Assembly: GCF_000741765.1 (NCBI RefSeq)
Contig: NZ_JGZU01000018.1
Span: 23,047 to 87,046 of the forward strand
Length of the DNA stretch: 64,000 nucleotides
Direction of reading: 5' to 3'
DNA from: Bifidobacterium tsurumiense
Lineage (GTDB): Bacteria > Actinomycetota > Actinomycetes > Actinomycetales > Bifidobacteriaceae
Shown: in pieces, positions 55,630-64,000 of the stretch
How the letters are laid out: each line of letters opens with the position of its first letter
How positions within the stretch are numbered: position 1 is the first letter of the stretch
Position numbers and translations under genes: made by a program
The notes under the pieces: model-generated
Databases searched by the model: none
What the model was told of the DNA's origin: nothing
What the model saw: only the letters and a program-made list of their open reading frames with translations

Positions 55630-55830
55630 ATTACGGCAGGCAATTCATCAAACGCACACATACTTTGTTTCCATTCTGGGTGGGCTCGCCCGAAATGGGA
55701 ATATAAACATGAGTTTCTTAGCATAAGAGCAGCAAGCAAAGGGGCAGAGCCCCGCCGATGGCATGTTGTGCATTAGCGATGATGCAACGCAGCTGATCAG
55801 CGGCACAAGAAATTGGCGAAAGGAATACTC

Positions 55831-57660
55831 ATGGTTACTGCACAACGCATTCTCATATCCAACGCCGTCCGCACCAATGGTGCGACCCCCAATCCATGGT
55901 GGTCGAATGCGGTGGTGTATCAGGTGTATCCACGGAGTTTCCAGGATACGAATGGAGATGGTTTCGGCGATATCAAAGGCATCACCAGCCGTTTGGATTA
56001 TTTGGCTGATTTGGGTGTCGATGTGGTCTGGCTGAGCCCGGTTTTCAAATCGCCGCAGGATGACAATGGTTATGATATTTCCGATTATCAGGATATCGAC
56101 CCGATGTTCGGCACCCTGGAAGATATGGATGAGCTCCTTGCCGAGGCTCATAAGCGCGGCATCAAAATAATCATGGATCTCGTTGTGAATCACACTTCGG
56201 ATGAACACGTATGGTTCCAAGCCAGCCGTGACTCTGACGATCCTCATGCGGATTGGTACTGGTGGCGGCCGGCGAAGTCGGGCCATGAGCCTGGAACGCC
56301 GGGGGCGGAGCCAAATCAATGGGGTTCGTACTTCGGTGGCTCGGCTTGGGAATACGACCCCAAGCGCGGCGAGTATTTCTTCCACCAGTATTCCAAGAAG
56401 CAGCCTGATCTCAACTGGGAGAATCCTGAGGTGCGCAAGGCTGTGTACGCGATGATGAACTGGTGGATGGATCGTGGCATCGATGGTTTCCGCATGGATG
56501 TCATAACCCAGATCTCGAAGGTTATCGACGAGAATGGGAAGCTGCCAGGCGAGGAAGGAAGCCTTATTGCGGATGAGCCGGTCGGCCCTGAAGGCTATTC
56601 CAGCCCATTCCCCTTCTGCTCAGACGGTCCTCGTGTGGATGAATTCCTCGCTGAAATGAGGCGAGAGGTATTCGAGAATCGCGAAGGATATCTCAATGTG
56701 GGCGAAGCTCCGGGAGTTACTCCATCGCGTAATGAGCATATTACAGATCCTGCAAACAAGGAGCTGGATATGCTGTTCCAGTTCAATCATGTCGGCGTTG
56801 ATCAGGTCGGATCCAAATGGGATACCGTGCCCTTTGAGGTGAAGAATCTGCGACGCGAAATGAGTGAACAACAGAAGGCTGTCGCGAATGCGGGTTGGGC
56901 GAGCTTGTTCTTCTGCAACCACGATCAGCCACGTGTGGTTTCGCGTTGGGGCGACGACTCGACCGAGGAAAGTCGCGCTGCCTCTGCCAAGGCATTCGCT
57001 TTGCTGTTGCATATGCACCGTGGCACGCCGTATGTGTATCAGGGAGAGGAATTGGGCATGACCAATGCTCATTTCACGACACTTGACCAATATCGTGACC
57101 TCGAGGCATTGAACGCATATCGGCAGCGCGTAGAAGAGGCGAAGGTGCAGAGCGAAGAATCCATGATGGATGCCTTGGCTCTGATCGGGCGCGATAATGC
57201 ACGTACTCCTATGCAATGGGATGGCTCAAAGTATGCAGGATTTACTGATGCTCAAGCGCACAGAGAGCCTTGGATCAGTGTCAATCCAAATCATGTGGAT
57301 ATCAATGCTGCAGCCGAATTCGATGATCCGGATTCCGTCTATTCCTTCTACAAGCAGCTAATAGAACTGCGCCACACCAATCAAGTGGTCGCGGCAGGCG
57401 ATTGGCAGGTTATCGACGAACAGGCGGAACGCGTGTATGCCTTCACCCGCAGCCTTGGAGACGAACGATTGCTGGTAATGGTCAATCTTTCGGGCAAAGA
57501 AGCGGAAGTGCCCGCACAAAGCGCAGCCTTGATTGAAGGTCTCGAACGCGGTGATTTCGAGCGGCAAACGCTTATCGGTACGCACGGAACGGTCCATGCC
57601 GCGGCATCTCTTGCCAAGCTCGGTCTTTCTCCTTGGGAAGGCGTTGCCGTCCGGTTGTGA
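55831..57660 (+). CDS. GH13_31-type oligo-1,6-glucosidase
   Basis: A 609-residue intracellular alpha-glucosidase. The four GH13 regions are clear: DLVVNHTSDEH; GFRMDVI with nucleophile Asp223; LNVGEAPG with acid/base Glu292; FCNHDQPRVVSRWG with Asp365. Region II-III spacing, the QPDLNWENPEVR block and WWMDRGIDGFRMDVI are typical of oligo-1,6-glucosidase / isomaltase. VGEAPG and the residue after the nucleophile (Val) favour alpha-1,6 activity. It would split isomaltose, panose or the glucose-fructose part of raffinose products. ATG 55831 with AAAGGA upstream. Own transcription unit. Confidence 0.93.
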   Translation: MVTAQRILISNAVRTNGATPNPWWSNAVVYQVYPRSFQDTNGDGFGDIKGITSRLDYLADLGVDVVWLSPVFKSPQDDNGYDISDYQDIDPMFGTLEDMDELLAEAHKRGIKIIMDLVVNHTSDEHVWFQASRDSDDPHADWYWWRPAKSGHEPGTPGAEPNQWGSYFGGSAWEYDPKRGEYFFHQYSKKQPDLNWENPEVRKAVYAMMNWWMDRGIDGFRMDVITQISKVIDENGKLPGEEGSLIADEPVGPEGYSSPFPFCSDGPRVDEFLAEMRREVFENREGYLNVGEAPGVTPSRNEHITDPANKELDMLFQFNHVGVDQVGSKWDTVPFEVKNLRREMSEQQKAVANAGWASLFFCNHDQPRVVSRWGDDSTEESRAASAKAFALLLHMHRGTPYVYQGEELGMTNAHFTTLDQYRDLEALNAYRQRVEEAKVQSEESMMDALALIGRDNARTPMQWDGSKYAGFTDAQAHREPWISVNPNHVDINAAAEFDDPDSVYSFYKQLIELRHTNQVVAAGDWQVIDEQAERVYAFTRSLGDERLLVMVNLSGKEAEVPAQSAALIEGLERGDFERQTLIGTHGTVHAAASLAKLGLSPWEGVAVRL

Positions 57661-57681
57661 CCGGAGAATTGCTCCGCGATA

Positions 57682-57717
57682 CAAAAGGCCGTTGCTGATT
57701 TGGGCGACGGCCTTTTG
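57682..57717 (+). terminator. Terminator of the GH13 gene
   Basis: CAAAAGGCCGT / ACGGCCTTTTG (11 bp) with a 14-nt loop, 20 bases after the stop. Confidence 0.8.
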
Positions 57718-57861
57718 CGTATGGTGTACACGGCTTATTTGAGGTATTTCGCTCAAAACTCAAGTAATAATCACTCGTTACCGTAATGAATGCGCGATGA
57801 AACTCATTCATATGTTCCACATGTGGTCATCCGATGCAAAGCGGGTGGATAGGCTCATACA

Positions 57862-59136
57862 ATGCTGAACATGGAGCAACAAGAAGTCTTGCGCGCATTG
57901 CAGCGCGATCATAGCGCCGAATTAAAGCTTGCCGCTGAGCGTTTGAGCGGTACTGCACGTCATACCAATATCATTCGTTCCGACACTTTATCGGCGATGA
58001 CTGGTTATGAAGTGCTGCTCAAGCCGGAGAACCTGCAGGTGACGGGATCCTTCAAAATCCGCGGCGCATACAACAAAATCGCATCGCTTTCTGAAGATGA
58101 ACTTTCACGAGGCATCGTCACCGCTTCGGCCGGAAATCATGCACAAGGCGTGGCCTACGCGGCACGGGAGCGTGGGGCTCAAGCCACCATCGTTATGCCG
58201 CAGAGCACTCCACCTCTGAAGGTGGATGCCACCAAGCATACGGTGCCAATGTGGTGCTGCATGGCGATGTCTTCGATGAATCGGCTGCATATGCCGCCCC
58301 AGCTGAGCGAGCAACAGAATATGGTGTACGTGCCGCCTTTCGACGACTATGAGGTGTTGTGCGGCCAAGGCACGATCGGCTTGGAAATCTTGGATGACGT
58401 TCCCGATGTCACCGATGTTGTGGTGCCGTTGGGTGGCGGAGGACTGGGTGCAGGCGTGGCGCTTGCCATCAAAATGTTCCGTCCGGCAGTGCGGGTAATC
58501 GGCGCTATCCCCGAAGGATCTCCGGCATTCAAGGATTCATTCGCAGCTGGTCGGGTAGTCCCTGCGGATCATGTTCTGACATCTGCGGAAGGCGTGGCAG
58601 TCAAGCGACCAGGCGATCTGACCTTTGCAATCCTGAATGAATTCCTTGATGATCTGGTCACTGTCAGCGAGCGCGATATCAACGAGATGATTCTGCTGAT
58701 GCTCGAGAAGCACAAGATGGTTGTTGAGGCGGCTGGTGCCGTGTCCCTGGCTGCTTTGGAGCATTTGAGCCTGCGTTCGCGTAAATTTGCGGCGGCTCAG
58801 GGCAAGCATGTGGTGGTGCCGATTATGTCAGGTGGCAATATTGACACGGTTACCATCGGCGCTGTGATTCAGAAGGGCATGATCGCACGCGGACGCATTA
58901 TGAACTTTGAAGTGGAGCTGCCGGATGTGCCAGGCCAATTGGTGAAGGTGGCAACATTGTTGGCCGAACAGCGTGCAAATGTCATCGAGTTGGATCACGA
59001 TCAGTTCAAGGCTTCGGGGCACTATACGAATGCGGTGTCTCTGGGCGTGACCGTGGAAACCAACGGCCCAGAGCATATTGATCGCATACTCAAGGCCTTG
59101 GTTGATGCTGGATTCCAACCAAAGCGCATATATTAA
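57862..59136 (+). CDS. ilvA: Threonine ammonia-lyase, with a short out-of-frame patch
   Basis: A 424-residue PLP enzyme making 2-oxobutanoate for isoleucine. It has the lysine motif VTGSFKIRGAYNKI, the phosphate-binding ASAGNHAQGVAYAA, the PLGGGGLGAGVALA glycine loop, MSGGNIDT, and a C-terminal ACT-like domain (FEVELPDVPGQLVKVATLLAEQRANV), so it may be feedback regulated. Codons for 58236-58300 read nonsense (KHTVPMWCCMAMSS...). The other frame restores AYGANVVLHGDVFDESAAYAAQ. A missing base near 58236 and an extra C in CCCC at 58297-58300 explain this. The overall frame stays open, so about 21 residues are wrong. Likely sequencing errors. Confidence 0.93.
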   Translation: MLNMEQQEVLRALQRDHSAELKLAAERLSGTARHTNIIRSDTLSAMTGYEVLLKPENLQVTGSFKIRGAYNKIASLSEDELSRGIVTASAGNHAQGVAYAARERGAQATIVMPQSTPPLKVDATKHTVPMWCCMAMSSMNRLHMPPQLSEQQNMVYVPPFDDYEVLCGQGTIGLEILDDVPDVTDVVVPLGGGGLGAGVALAIKMFRPAVRVIGAIPEGSPAFKDSFAAGRVVPADHVLTSAEGVAVKRPGDLTFAILNEFLDDLVTVSERDINEMILLMLEKHKMVVEAAGAVSLAALEHLSLRSRKFAAAQGKHVVVPIMSGGNIDTVTIGAVIQKGMIARGRIMNFEVELPDVPGQLVKVATLLAEQRANVIELDHDQFKASGHYTNAVSLGVTVETNGPEHIDRILKALVDAGFQPKRIY

Positions 59137-59182
59137 TTGGGCTGGCGGCACGAAATAAGTATCATAACTTCAAACTGCGTCG

Positions 59183-59214
59183 GGGCGGCGCGGGAATGAC
59201 TTTCCACGCCGCCC
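59183..59214. terminator. GC-rich hairpin after ilvA
   Basis: GGGCGGCG / CGCCGCCC arms with a 16-nt loop, ~45 bases after ilvA. Followed by TTAA; weak U-run. Confidence 0.5.
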
Positions 59215-59382
59215 TTAAGGGTCGCCGAATCTGCGTTGTTTCTGTCCGTCGATCAGATACAAGCCAACATCGTCCCGTCGCTTGTTGCTTTGAAATGCCC
59301 CATGCGCTCACCGCAGGATCATTGCATAGTTGCGGAGTCGTTTAAGGCCACGCCGATTTCGGCGCTGGTTGCTGCCTTCGGA

Positions 59383-60147
59383 TTACTGTTGATTTCCATA
59401 TCGTTGCACGGTTTCCTCAACAAGTCGAGGCAAAGCGACCGCAATATCCTCATGAATCAGATTGGTGGCAAGGCGGTCATATTGCGTGCTGCCCATATTC
59501 ATGATGGTTATGGGTACCCCAGCCTGCGCAGCCACCGGTACGATTGATGCCGCAGGGAACACTTCGAGTGTCGAGCCGATGACCCACAATTCGTCTGCCT
59601 TTGCCGCTGCACTCATTGAACGTTCCATGGCACCTTCAGGAAGTGCTTCACCGAAATACACCACATCGGTTTTTATCAAGCCATTGCAAGGCATATTGCT
59701 TTTGTAAGGCAACTTTCGACGGCAATGGGGATCCGGCTCGTTATCCAGATTCGCCATAATGTCCGCGGTGTCGTATTTGGCATGGCAGGACATGCAGTGC
59801 GAAGTGCCGATTGTGCCGTGAAGGTTAACGATGAGATCCGGATTATTTCCGGCCTTCTCATGCAAGGCGTCGAAATTCTGCGTCGCCAATAATGACAGCA
59901 TCCCAGCATTCTCTAAATCAACCAATGCTTTATGCGCAACCCCTGGCTGTGCATTCCACACAGGAGATTCCTTCTGCCAACGCCATGAATATTCACGGGC
60001 TTCTTGGTCGTAAAGGAAAGCATCAATATCGTAGACGCTTGTTTGTTCGGGATGCTTGGTCCATACGCCATCCGGACCACGAAAATCAGGAATGCCGGCC
60101 GAAGTTGAAATGCCTGCTCCGGTAAGAACAACAATAGATCTGCTCAT
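59383..60147 (-). CDS. NAD-dependent protein deacylase (sirtuin)
   Basis: A 254-residue Sir2 protein. NAD-binding motifs GAGISTSAGIPDFRG and TQNFDALHEKAG, and catalytic His in NLHGT, are complete. Four zinc-ligand Cys can be traced: HCMSC, PHCRRK and PCNG; the last two are in the usual spacing of bacterial sirtuins. FGEALP precedes the C-terminal Rossmann strands. It removes acyl groups from lysines, using NAD. It lies 42 bases downstream of the LacI gene on the same strand and may be co-transcribed with it. The ATG has only a weak ribosome site. Confidence 0.93.
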   Translation of the reverse strand: MSRSIVVLTGAGISTSAGIPDFRGPDGVWTKHPEQTSVYDIDAFLYDQEAREYSWRWQKESPVWNAQPGVAHKALVDLENAGMLSLLATQNFDALHEKAGNNPDLIVNLHGTIGTSHCMSCHAKYDTADIMANLDNEPDPHCRRKLPYKSNMPCNGLIKTDVVYFGEALPEGAMERSMSAAAKADELWVIGSTLEVFPAASIVPVAAQAGVPITIMNMGSTQYDRLATNLIHEDIAVALPRLVEETVQRYGNQQ

Positions 60148-60189
60148 AAGTACAGGCTTACCACGAATTGCAAAGAAGGACGTCGTAAC

Positions 60190-61263
60190 TCAATTCTCCA
60201 AACCGATTCTCCAACCAGATCCGTGGAGCGCGTTGTGGATATGCGCATCAGTTGACTCGCGTCTGACCAGAGTGCATTCCACAGTTGTGGTGCCTTGGCG
60301 GGTTTTGCCGTGGATCTTGTCTAAGAGCAGCTGCGCAGATTTGCGGCCGACAAGTTCAATATTGTTATCAAATGTTGTCAAAGTCGGATGCGCATTCAGG
60401 CATACGTACTCCCCAGTTGTCATGGCCAAGAACGGCGATATCTTGCGGCACGGAAAAACCGAAGGCTGCCAAGCTCGCGCGCAGCCACGGGCGATCTCAT
60501 CGCTGAGGCAATACACGGCATCCAGCTCTTCGTATCGTTCGATCAATAGCCGTGCGGCGCGCTCGCCCCATTCCTCGCTCCAATAATCACTAAGCATGCA
60601 TAAAGGCTGCAAACCCGCCAATCGGAAGGCATCCAAAGCCCCGCGACTTCTGTCTTGGACTGCGCGGAAGGAGTCGTTGCCGCCAATTACGGCAATATTG
60701 CTGCGTCCCATTCCGATCAAATACTCAATCGCTTGTCTGCCAGCACCCACATTGTCGCAAACAACGCTGCAATCCTCAGGGTTTACAGAAGCTTCATACG
60801 CATACACAACATGCAGCTGATTGGTTATTTCATTAGCTAGGGGAGCGCGGATATTTCCGGTATCGCCTGCCAATATCAGGCCCTCAACACCTTGTGCAAT
60901 AAGTCGGTCGATATGGCTGCGTTCAATGGCTGGCACGCCTTGGGAAAGCATAAGCAAAGCGGCACGGTGAGAAGCCCTCAGAGTGCGTTCCGCCCCTGAC
61001 AGCATGGGGAGTGCGAAACGGCCATTGTGGTCACTCGTGATTATGCCGATGAGACCACTTCGTTGGGAAGCATTGCGGGATGGGGCGCTTTGATTCGCTG
61101 ATACGTTGTTGCTTTTGCGATATCCAAGCTCGCGCGCCGCTTGTTGTACGCGATTACGTGTGGTCTGACTCAGCCTGCCACTGTCATTGAGTGCTTTGGA
61201 CGCGGAAGATAGCGATACGTGTGCTACCCGAGCCACATCAGACAAGGTTATTTTGTTCCGCAT
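60190..61263 (-). CDS. LacI-family regulator of the GH127 gene, with a short out-of-frame patch
   Basis: A ~357-residue LacI repressor. HTH: ITLSDVARVAHVSLSSASKALNDSGRLSQTTRNRVQQAARELGY. Effector domain: GLIGIITSDHNGRFALPMLSGAE, HVVYAYEAS, AVIGGNDSF. The span 60411-60478 reads QPSVFPCRKISPFLAMTTG; in the alternative frame it reads LAAFGFSVPQDIAVLGHDNW, the family norm. A missing base near 60478 and an extra base in CCCC at 60411-60414 account for it, after which HPTLTTFDNNIELVGRKSAQLLLDKI resumes. Start ATG 61261-61263. It is divergent from GH127, with a palindromic operator between. Confidence 0.9.
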   Translation of the reverse strand: MRNKITLSDVARVAHVSLSSASKALNDSGRLSQTTRNRVQQAARELGYRKSNNVSANQSAPSRNASQRSGLIGIITSDHNGRFALPMLSGAERTLRASHRAALLMLSQGVPAIERSHIDRLIAQGVEGLILAGDTGNIRAPLANEITNQLHVVYAYEASVNPEDCSVVCDNVGAGRQAIEYLIGMGRSNIAVIGGNDSFRAVQDRSRGALDAFRLAGLQPLCMLSDYWSEEWGERAARLLIERYEELDAVYCLSDEIARGCARAWQPSVFPCRKISPFLAMTTGEYVCLNAHPTLTTFDNNIELVGRKSAQLLLDKIHGKTRQGTTTVECTLVRRESTDAHIHNALHGSGWRIGLEN

Positions 61264-61275
61264 GATTTCATAGTA

Positions 61276-61293
61276 GTGGGGAAATTTTCCCAC
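61276..61293. promoter_or_regulatory. Operator between LacI and GH127
   Basis: GTGGGGAAATTTTCCCAC, an 18-bp palindrome with one mismatched pair, 13 bases before the LacI start and 90 bases before GH127. It would allow both autoregulation and control of GH127. Centre AATT rather than CG. Confidence 0.65.
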
Positions 61294-61382
61294 CCTCAAT
61301 GCGTGGTGAATGCTCGCCGGAAATCGACATAGCCTAAAGCCAAGGAAGTCGATTTGGCAATAAGGCGGCGAAAGGCGGAAAT

Positions 61383-63395
61383 ATGTCAGCCATAACCATT
61401 CAATCCCCATTTTGGAAGCGCTATCGCGACAGTGTGGCCCATGATATGGTTCCCTATCAATGGGAAGTCATCAACGATGAACGGGCTGTTGAGCTTCCAT
61501 TCGAATCAGCCGGGAATGAAGGCGGCGAAAGTGAGGGGATGTCGCGTCAATGGAGTCATGCCGTGCGCAATCTCCGAGTGGCCGCAGGGGAGGAACAGGC
61601 CGTTTTCAATGGCATGGTGTTCCAGGATTCCGATGTGTATAAGTGGCTAGAAGAGGCGGCATATGTGCTCGCATATGAGCCCAATGTGCAATTGCAAACA
61701 CTGTGCGACGGACTGGTTGAGCTCATTGCCCGGGCCCAGGCAGAAGACGGGTATCTGGATACGCCATACCAGATCAAAACCGGTGAATATGAAAATAGGG
61801 AACGATTCGGCCAGCTCCAGCAAAGTCACGAAATGTATGTGATGGGGCACTATATCGAAGCGGCAGTTGCATATTGGCAGGTGACCCGCAATGAAAAGGC
61901 GCTAGATGTGGCCCGACGCATGGCGGATTGCCTTGACCAATATTTTGGTGATGAGCCGGGGAAGATTCCCGGGGCGGACGGCCATCCCGAAATCGAGCTT
62001 GCGCTCGCGAGACTGTTCGAGGCGACTCAAGAGCAGCGATATCTGAACCTTGCGAAGTATTTTATTGATGTTCGAGGCAAGGATCCGCAATTTTATGTCA
62101 AGCAAAATACTCAGCTTCACGCCAACGGAGCAACTTCGATATTTCCCGGAATGGACAATTGGAGCAGCGAATACACCCTCTCGGCGCGGCCTATTCAGCA
62201 GCAACAAACGGCGGAAGGTCATGCCGTTCGCGTGGTGTATCTGATTGCCGGCATCATGCATGTGGCTCGATTGAGTGGTGATGAAGAACTTGCACAGACA
62301 GCTCAGCGGCTATGGGACAATATCGTGCAAACCAGGATGTATATCACCGGCGGTATCGGCTCGACGCATATTGGCGAAGCATTCACCTATGACTATGACT
62401 TGCCGAATGGCACCGCGTATGCGGAGAGCTGTGCTTCGGTGGGTATGTGTTTTGTGGCTCGGGAGATGCTTGAGCACGAGATTCGTGGCGAATATGCCGA
62501 TGTTTTGGAAAAAGAGCTGTTCAATGGTGCGATTTCGGGCATCGCACTGGATGGCAAGCATTTCTTCTATGTGAATGCTCTGGAGGTTGATCCAGACGCG
62601 AGTGAGCGTAATCCAGATCGGCATCATGTGCTCAGTGAACGTGCCGAATGGTTCGGTTGTGCTTGCTGTCCGGCCAATATCGCGCGGCTGATCGCTTCTG
62701 TGGACCAGTATTTGTACACCGTTCGCGAATCTGAGCGTGTTATTGCGGCGCATCAGTTCATTGCCAATGACGCTGAGCTGCTTGACGGCGTACATGTGAG
62801 GCAGGAATCCGATTTCCCCAATAGCGGTGAGATTCGATTCGCCATAGACGTGCCGGAAGGCTCGCGCCCTGTGACCTTTATGATCCGCATACCATCGTGG
62901 TGCTATGGCTCGTATTCATTGTTGGTCAATGGCGTCGATATGAAGGATGCTGTGCAGCCTGTTGACGGCTTCGTGGCCATTCCTGTGCAGCAGACTGCCG
63001 TTATCACATTGTCCTTGGATATGTCAGTGCGTCTGATGAGAGCACATACGTCAGTACGACATGATGCAGGCAAGATTGCGGTTATGAGGGGTCCTGTGGT
63101 CTACTGCGCCGAAGGAACTGATAATTATGAGCCATTGTGGAATTACCGCATCGATAGGAATCTTGAAGAAGATATCCAGGTTGAAGGCGGCGCAGGAATT
63201 CTTGACGGATTGAAGGTTCTGAGGGTCCCAGCCGTTCGCCGGGTTGATGACGATGCGCAGGCTCCGTTATATGCGCTGGCCAATGAACGTTTCAATGCGG
63301 TTGAACAGCATACGAGGTTGACGATGATCCCATATCAGGCTTGGGCAAACCGAGGGAAGAATGCGATGCAGGTGTGGTTCGATGAGATGCATTGA
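61383..63395 (+). CDS. GH127 beta-L-arabinofuranosidase
   Basis: A 670-residue cytoplasmic DUF1680 enzyme, close in length and pattern to HypBA1 of B. longum, which releases L-arabinose from beta-1,2-linked hydroxyproline arabinosides. The active-site set is intact: Glu348 and Cys350 in YAESCASVG, and Cys428-Cys429 in GCACCPANIARLI. Other landmarks: MYITGGIGSTHIGEAFTYDYDLPN and the HRQ-type barrel regions KWLEEAAYVLAYEPN. GGCGGAAAT lies before the ATG. It is divergent from its LacI regulator, with an operator between. It is distinct from the longer GH146-type paralogue at 30 kb. Confidence 0.93.
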   Translation: MSAITIQSPFWKRYRDSVAHDMVPYQWEVINDERAVELPFESAGNEGGESEGMSRQWSHAVRNLRVAAGEEQAVFNGMVFQDSDVYKWLEEAAYVLAYEPNVQLQTLCDGLVELIARAQAEDGYLDTPYQIKTGEYENRERFGQLQQSHEMYVMGHYIEAAVAYWQVTRNEKALDVARRMADCLDQYFGDEPGKIPGADGHPEIELALARLFEATQEQRYLNLAKYFIDVRGKDPQFYVKQNTQLHANGATSIFPGMDNWSSEYTLSARPIQQQQTAEGHAVRVVYLIAGIMHVARLSGDEELAQTAQRLWDNIVQTRMYITGGIGSTHIGEAFTYDYDLPNGTAYAESCASVGMCFVAREMLEHEIRGEYADVLEKELFNGAISGIALDGKHFFYVNALEVDPDASERNPDRHHVLSERAEWFGCACCPANIARLIASVDQYLYTVRESERVIAAHQFIANDAELLDGVHVRQESDFPNSGEIRFAIDVPEGSRPVTFMIRIPSWCYGSYSLLVNGVDMKDAVQPVDGFVAIPVQQTAVITLSLDMSVRLMRAHTSVRHDAGKIAVMRGPVVYCAEGTDNYEPLWNYRIDRNLEEDIQVEGGAGILDGLKVLRVPAVRRVDDDAQAPLYALANERFNAVEQHTRLTMIPYQAWANRGKNAMQVWFDEMH

Positions 63396-63799
63396 ACTCT
63401 GAAGCATTGTTGCTGAAATATGGGTTGGACTCGCGTGCTAAACAATGCATAGCATTTGCCGCCTAACCGGTAATAGTGATGAATACTGATATTGCAGGAA
63501 TGTCGAACATTGCAGGAATTAATGTCGGAATGAATGCGGGTTCCGCTGTAATGATCGAGTGCTATGCCCACAAGATCGGTTTCGCTCCGGAGGGAAGATT
63601 CCGGAACGGAACCGACCTTGTCATGCAGACTGCATGTCGATTCTCAAAGAAACATACACACTGTGACTGGTGAACTGCCTTTGTGAGGCCTCATTTTCAA
63701 ACTTGCTCTGTTGTTTTGGGTGTGAGCGCGATATTCGGTGTGTTGGGCTTTTTTTGTTGGCTTTTGGTGGTGTTCCCGTGTGTGCGACACGCCGGTGGG

Positions 63800-63829
63800 T
63801 TGTGTTGGGTGGGGGTGGTGGTGTAGGTT
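63800..63829 (+). promoter_or_regulatory. Probable rrn promoter
   Basis: TTGTGT, 18 bases, TAGGTT, upstream of the leader. A second promoter further upstream is possible but less clear. Confidence 0.45.
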
Positions 63830-63857
63830 GTTCTCTTGCTGCCGCTGAGCGGGTGGG

Positions 63858-63872
63858 CCGGACGGGGTCCGG
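63858..63872 (+). other. Leader hairpin of the rRNA operon
   Basis: CCGGAC / GTCCGG with a 3-nt loop, enclosed by GAGCG (63847-63851) and CGCTC (63879-63883). Confidence 0.5.
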
Positions 63873-63902
63873 TTGTTTCGCTCTTGTGTGTGGTGGTGGT
63901 TT

Positions 63903-63912
63903 GAGAACTCAA
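63903..63912 (+). promoter_or_regulatory. Antitermination (boxA-like) element of the rRNA leader
   Basis: TTTGAGAACTCAAGAGCGTG matches the GAGAACTCAA element conserved ahead of 16S genes in actinobacteria. Confidence 0.7.
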
Positions 63913-64000
63913 GAGCGTGTTGTACTACGTTTTACGCGGATGGCTTCGCATTTTGGTGCGTTGTCCGTCCGGTCAATTTTTTTGATTGCCAGTCCGATGC

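Larger units (their letters stand above)
63396..64000. other. rRNA operon promoter and leader
   Basis: About 600 bases without protein genes. The first part has short direct copies of ATTGCAGGAAT (63491-63501 and 63509-63519). From ~63700 the DNA becomes GT-rich and carries the rrn promoter, a hairpin, the antitermination-like box and a pre-16S leader. The 16S gene itself begins beyond the window. Confidence 0.7.

Noticed and set aside
55648..56385. A ~245-codon antisense frame at the start of the GH13 gene
   Set aside because: Overlaps the strongly supported GH13 gene; no domain or ribosome site.
1..64000. Prophage, integrative element or antiviral defence island
   Set aside because: I found no integrase, transposase, capsid, restriction, Cas or other defence motif and no tRNA-linked attachment site.

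Overview
The window looks like chromosomal DNA of a Bifidobacterium-type actinomycete (family Bifidobacteriaceae). Evidence: a moderately high GC content; strong Shine-Dalgarno sequences; sortase-anchored glycan-degrading proteins; two DUF1680-type beta-L-arabinofuranosidases each beside a LacI regulator; a raffinose/isomalto-oligosaccharide cluster (GH36, ROK regulator, ABC transporter, GH13_31) laid out as in bifidobacteria; an MsiK-like universal sugar-ABC ATPase; and a GAGAACTCAA element at the right edge, as found ahead of actinobacterial 16S genes. The genus is inferred from gene content; I ran no search.

Layout. 1-10 kb: the end of a LacI gene, a frameshifted SGNH hydrolase, an AlkD-like protein, a two-gene operon for secreted and LARTG-anchored surface proteins, msrAB, and a large cell-wall-anchored GH26 beta-mannanase with a LacI-type operator. 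10-20 kb: tRNA-Leu(CAG), nitroreductase, tgt, an HtrA-like protease, a P1B metal ATPase and an FprA-like reductase. 20-30 kb: a polar amino acid ABC operon, an orphan AgrC-like histidine kinase, a decayed small gene, msiK (frameshifted), a DUF4032 kinase-like protein and rlmB. 30-38 kb: GH146-type arabinofuranosidase, LacI, SERCA-like Ca-ATPase, dcd. 38-43 kb: a fructose-type PTS operon with a PRD regulator and an allulose-6-phosphate-3-epimerase homologue. 43-48 kb: a candidate small RNA, a membrane protein, an esterase, a Na+/H+ antiporter and tadA. 48.5-57.7 kb: the raffinose-family/alpha-1,6-glucoside cluster. 57.8-64 kb: ilvA, a sirtuin, LacI, a GH127 arabinofuranosidase, and the promoter and leader of an rRNA operon whose 16S lies beyond the window.

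How the genes fit together. Much of the window handles plant and host glycans: mannan outside the cell (GH26), arabinofuranosides (GH146, GH127), and raffinose or isomaltose oligosaccharides imported by an ABC transporter without its own ATPase. That transporter is presumably energised by MsiK at 25.8 kb; the imported sugars would be cut by GH36 and GH13_31. The PTS/epimerase operon probably feeds an unusual ketohexose into fructose-6-phosphate.

Caution on sequence quality. Single-base shifts interrupt the SGNH hydrolase, msiK and the ROK gene. Compensated minus-one/plus-one pairs scramble short patches of ilvA and of the LacI gene at 60.2 kb. Several lie in homopolymers, so some of these broken genes are more likely sequencing errors than true pseudogenes.

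Most unusual signals: a candidate ~100-nt small RNA with an anti-Shine-Dalgarno tract (43.4 kb), a shared TACA-N10-TGTA operator in the raffinose cluster, the PTS/AlsE pathway, the two-gene surface-protein operon, and a decayed ~105-residue helical protein gene hidden in three frames before msiK.
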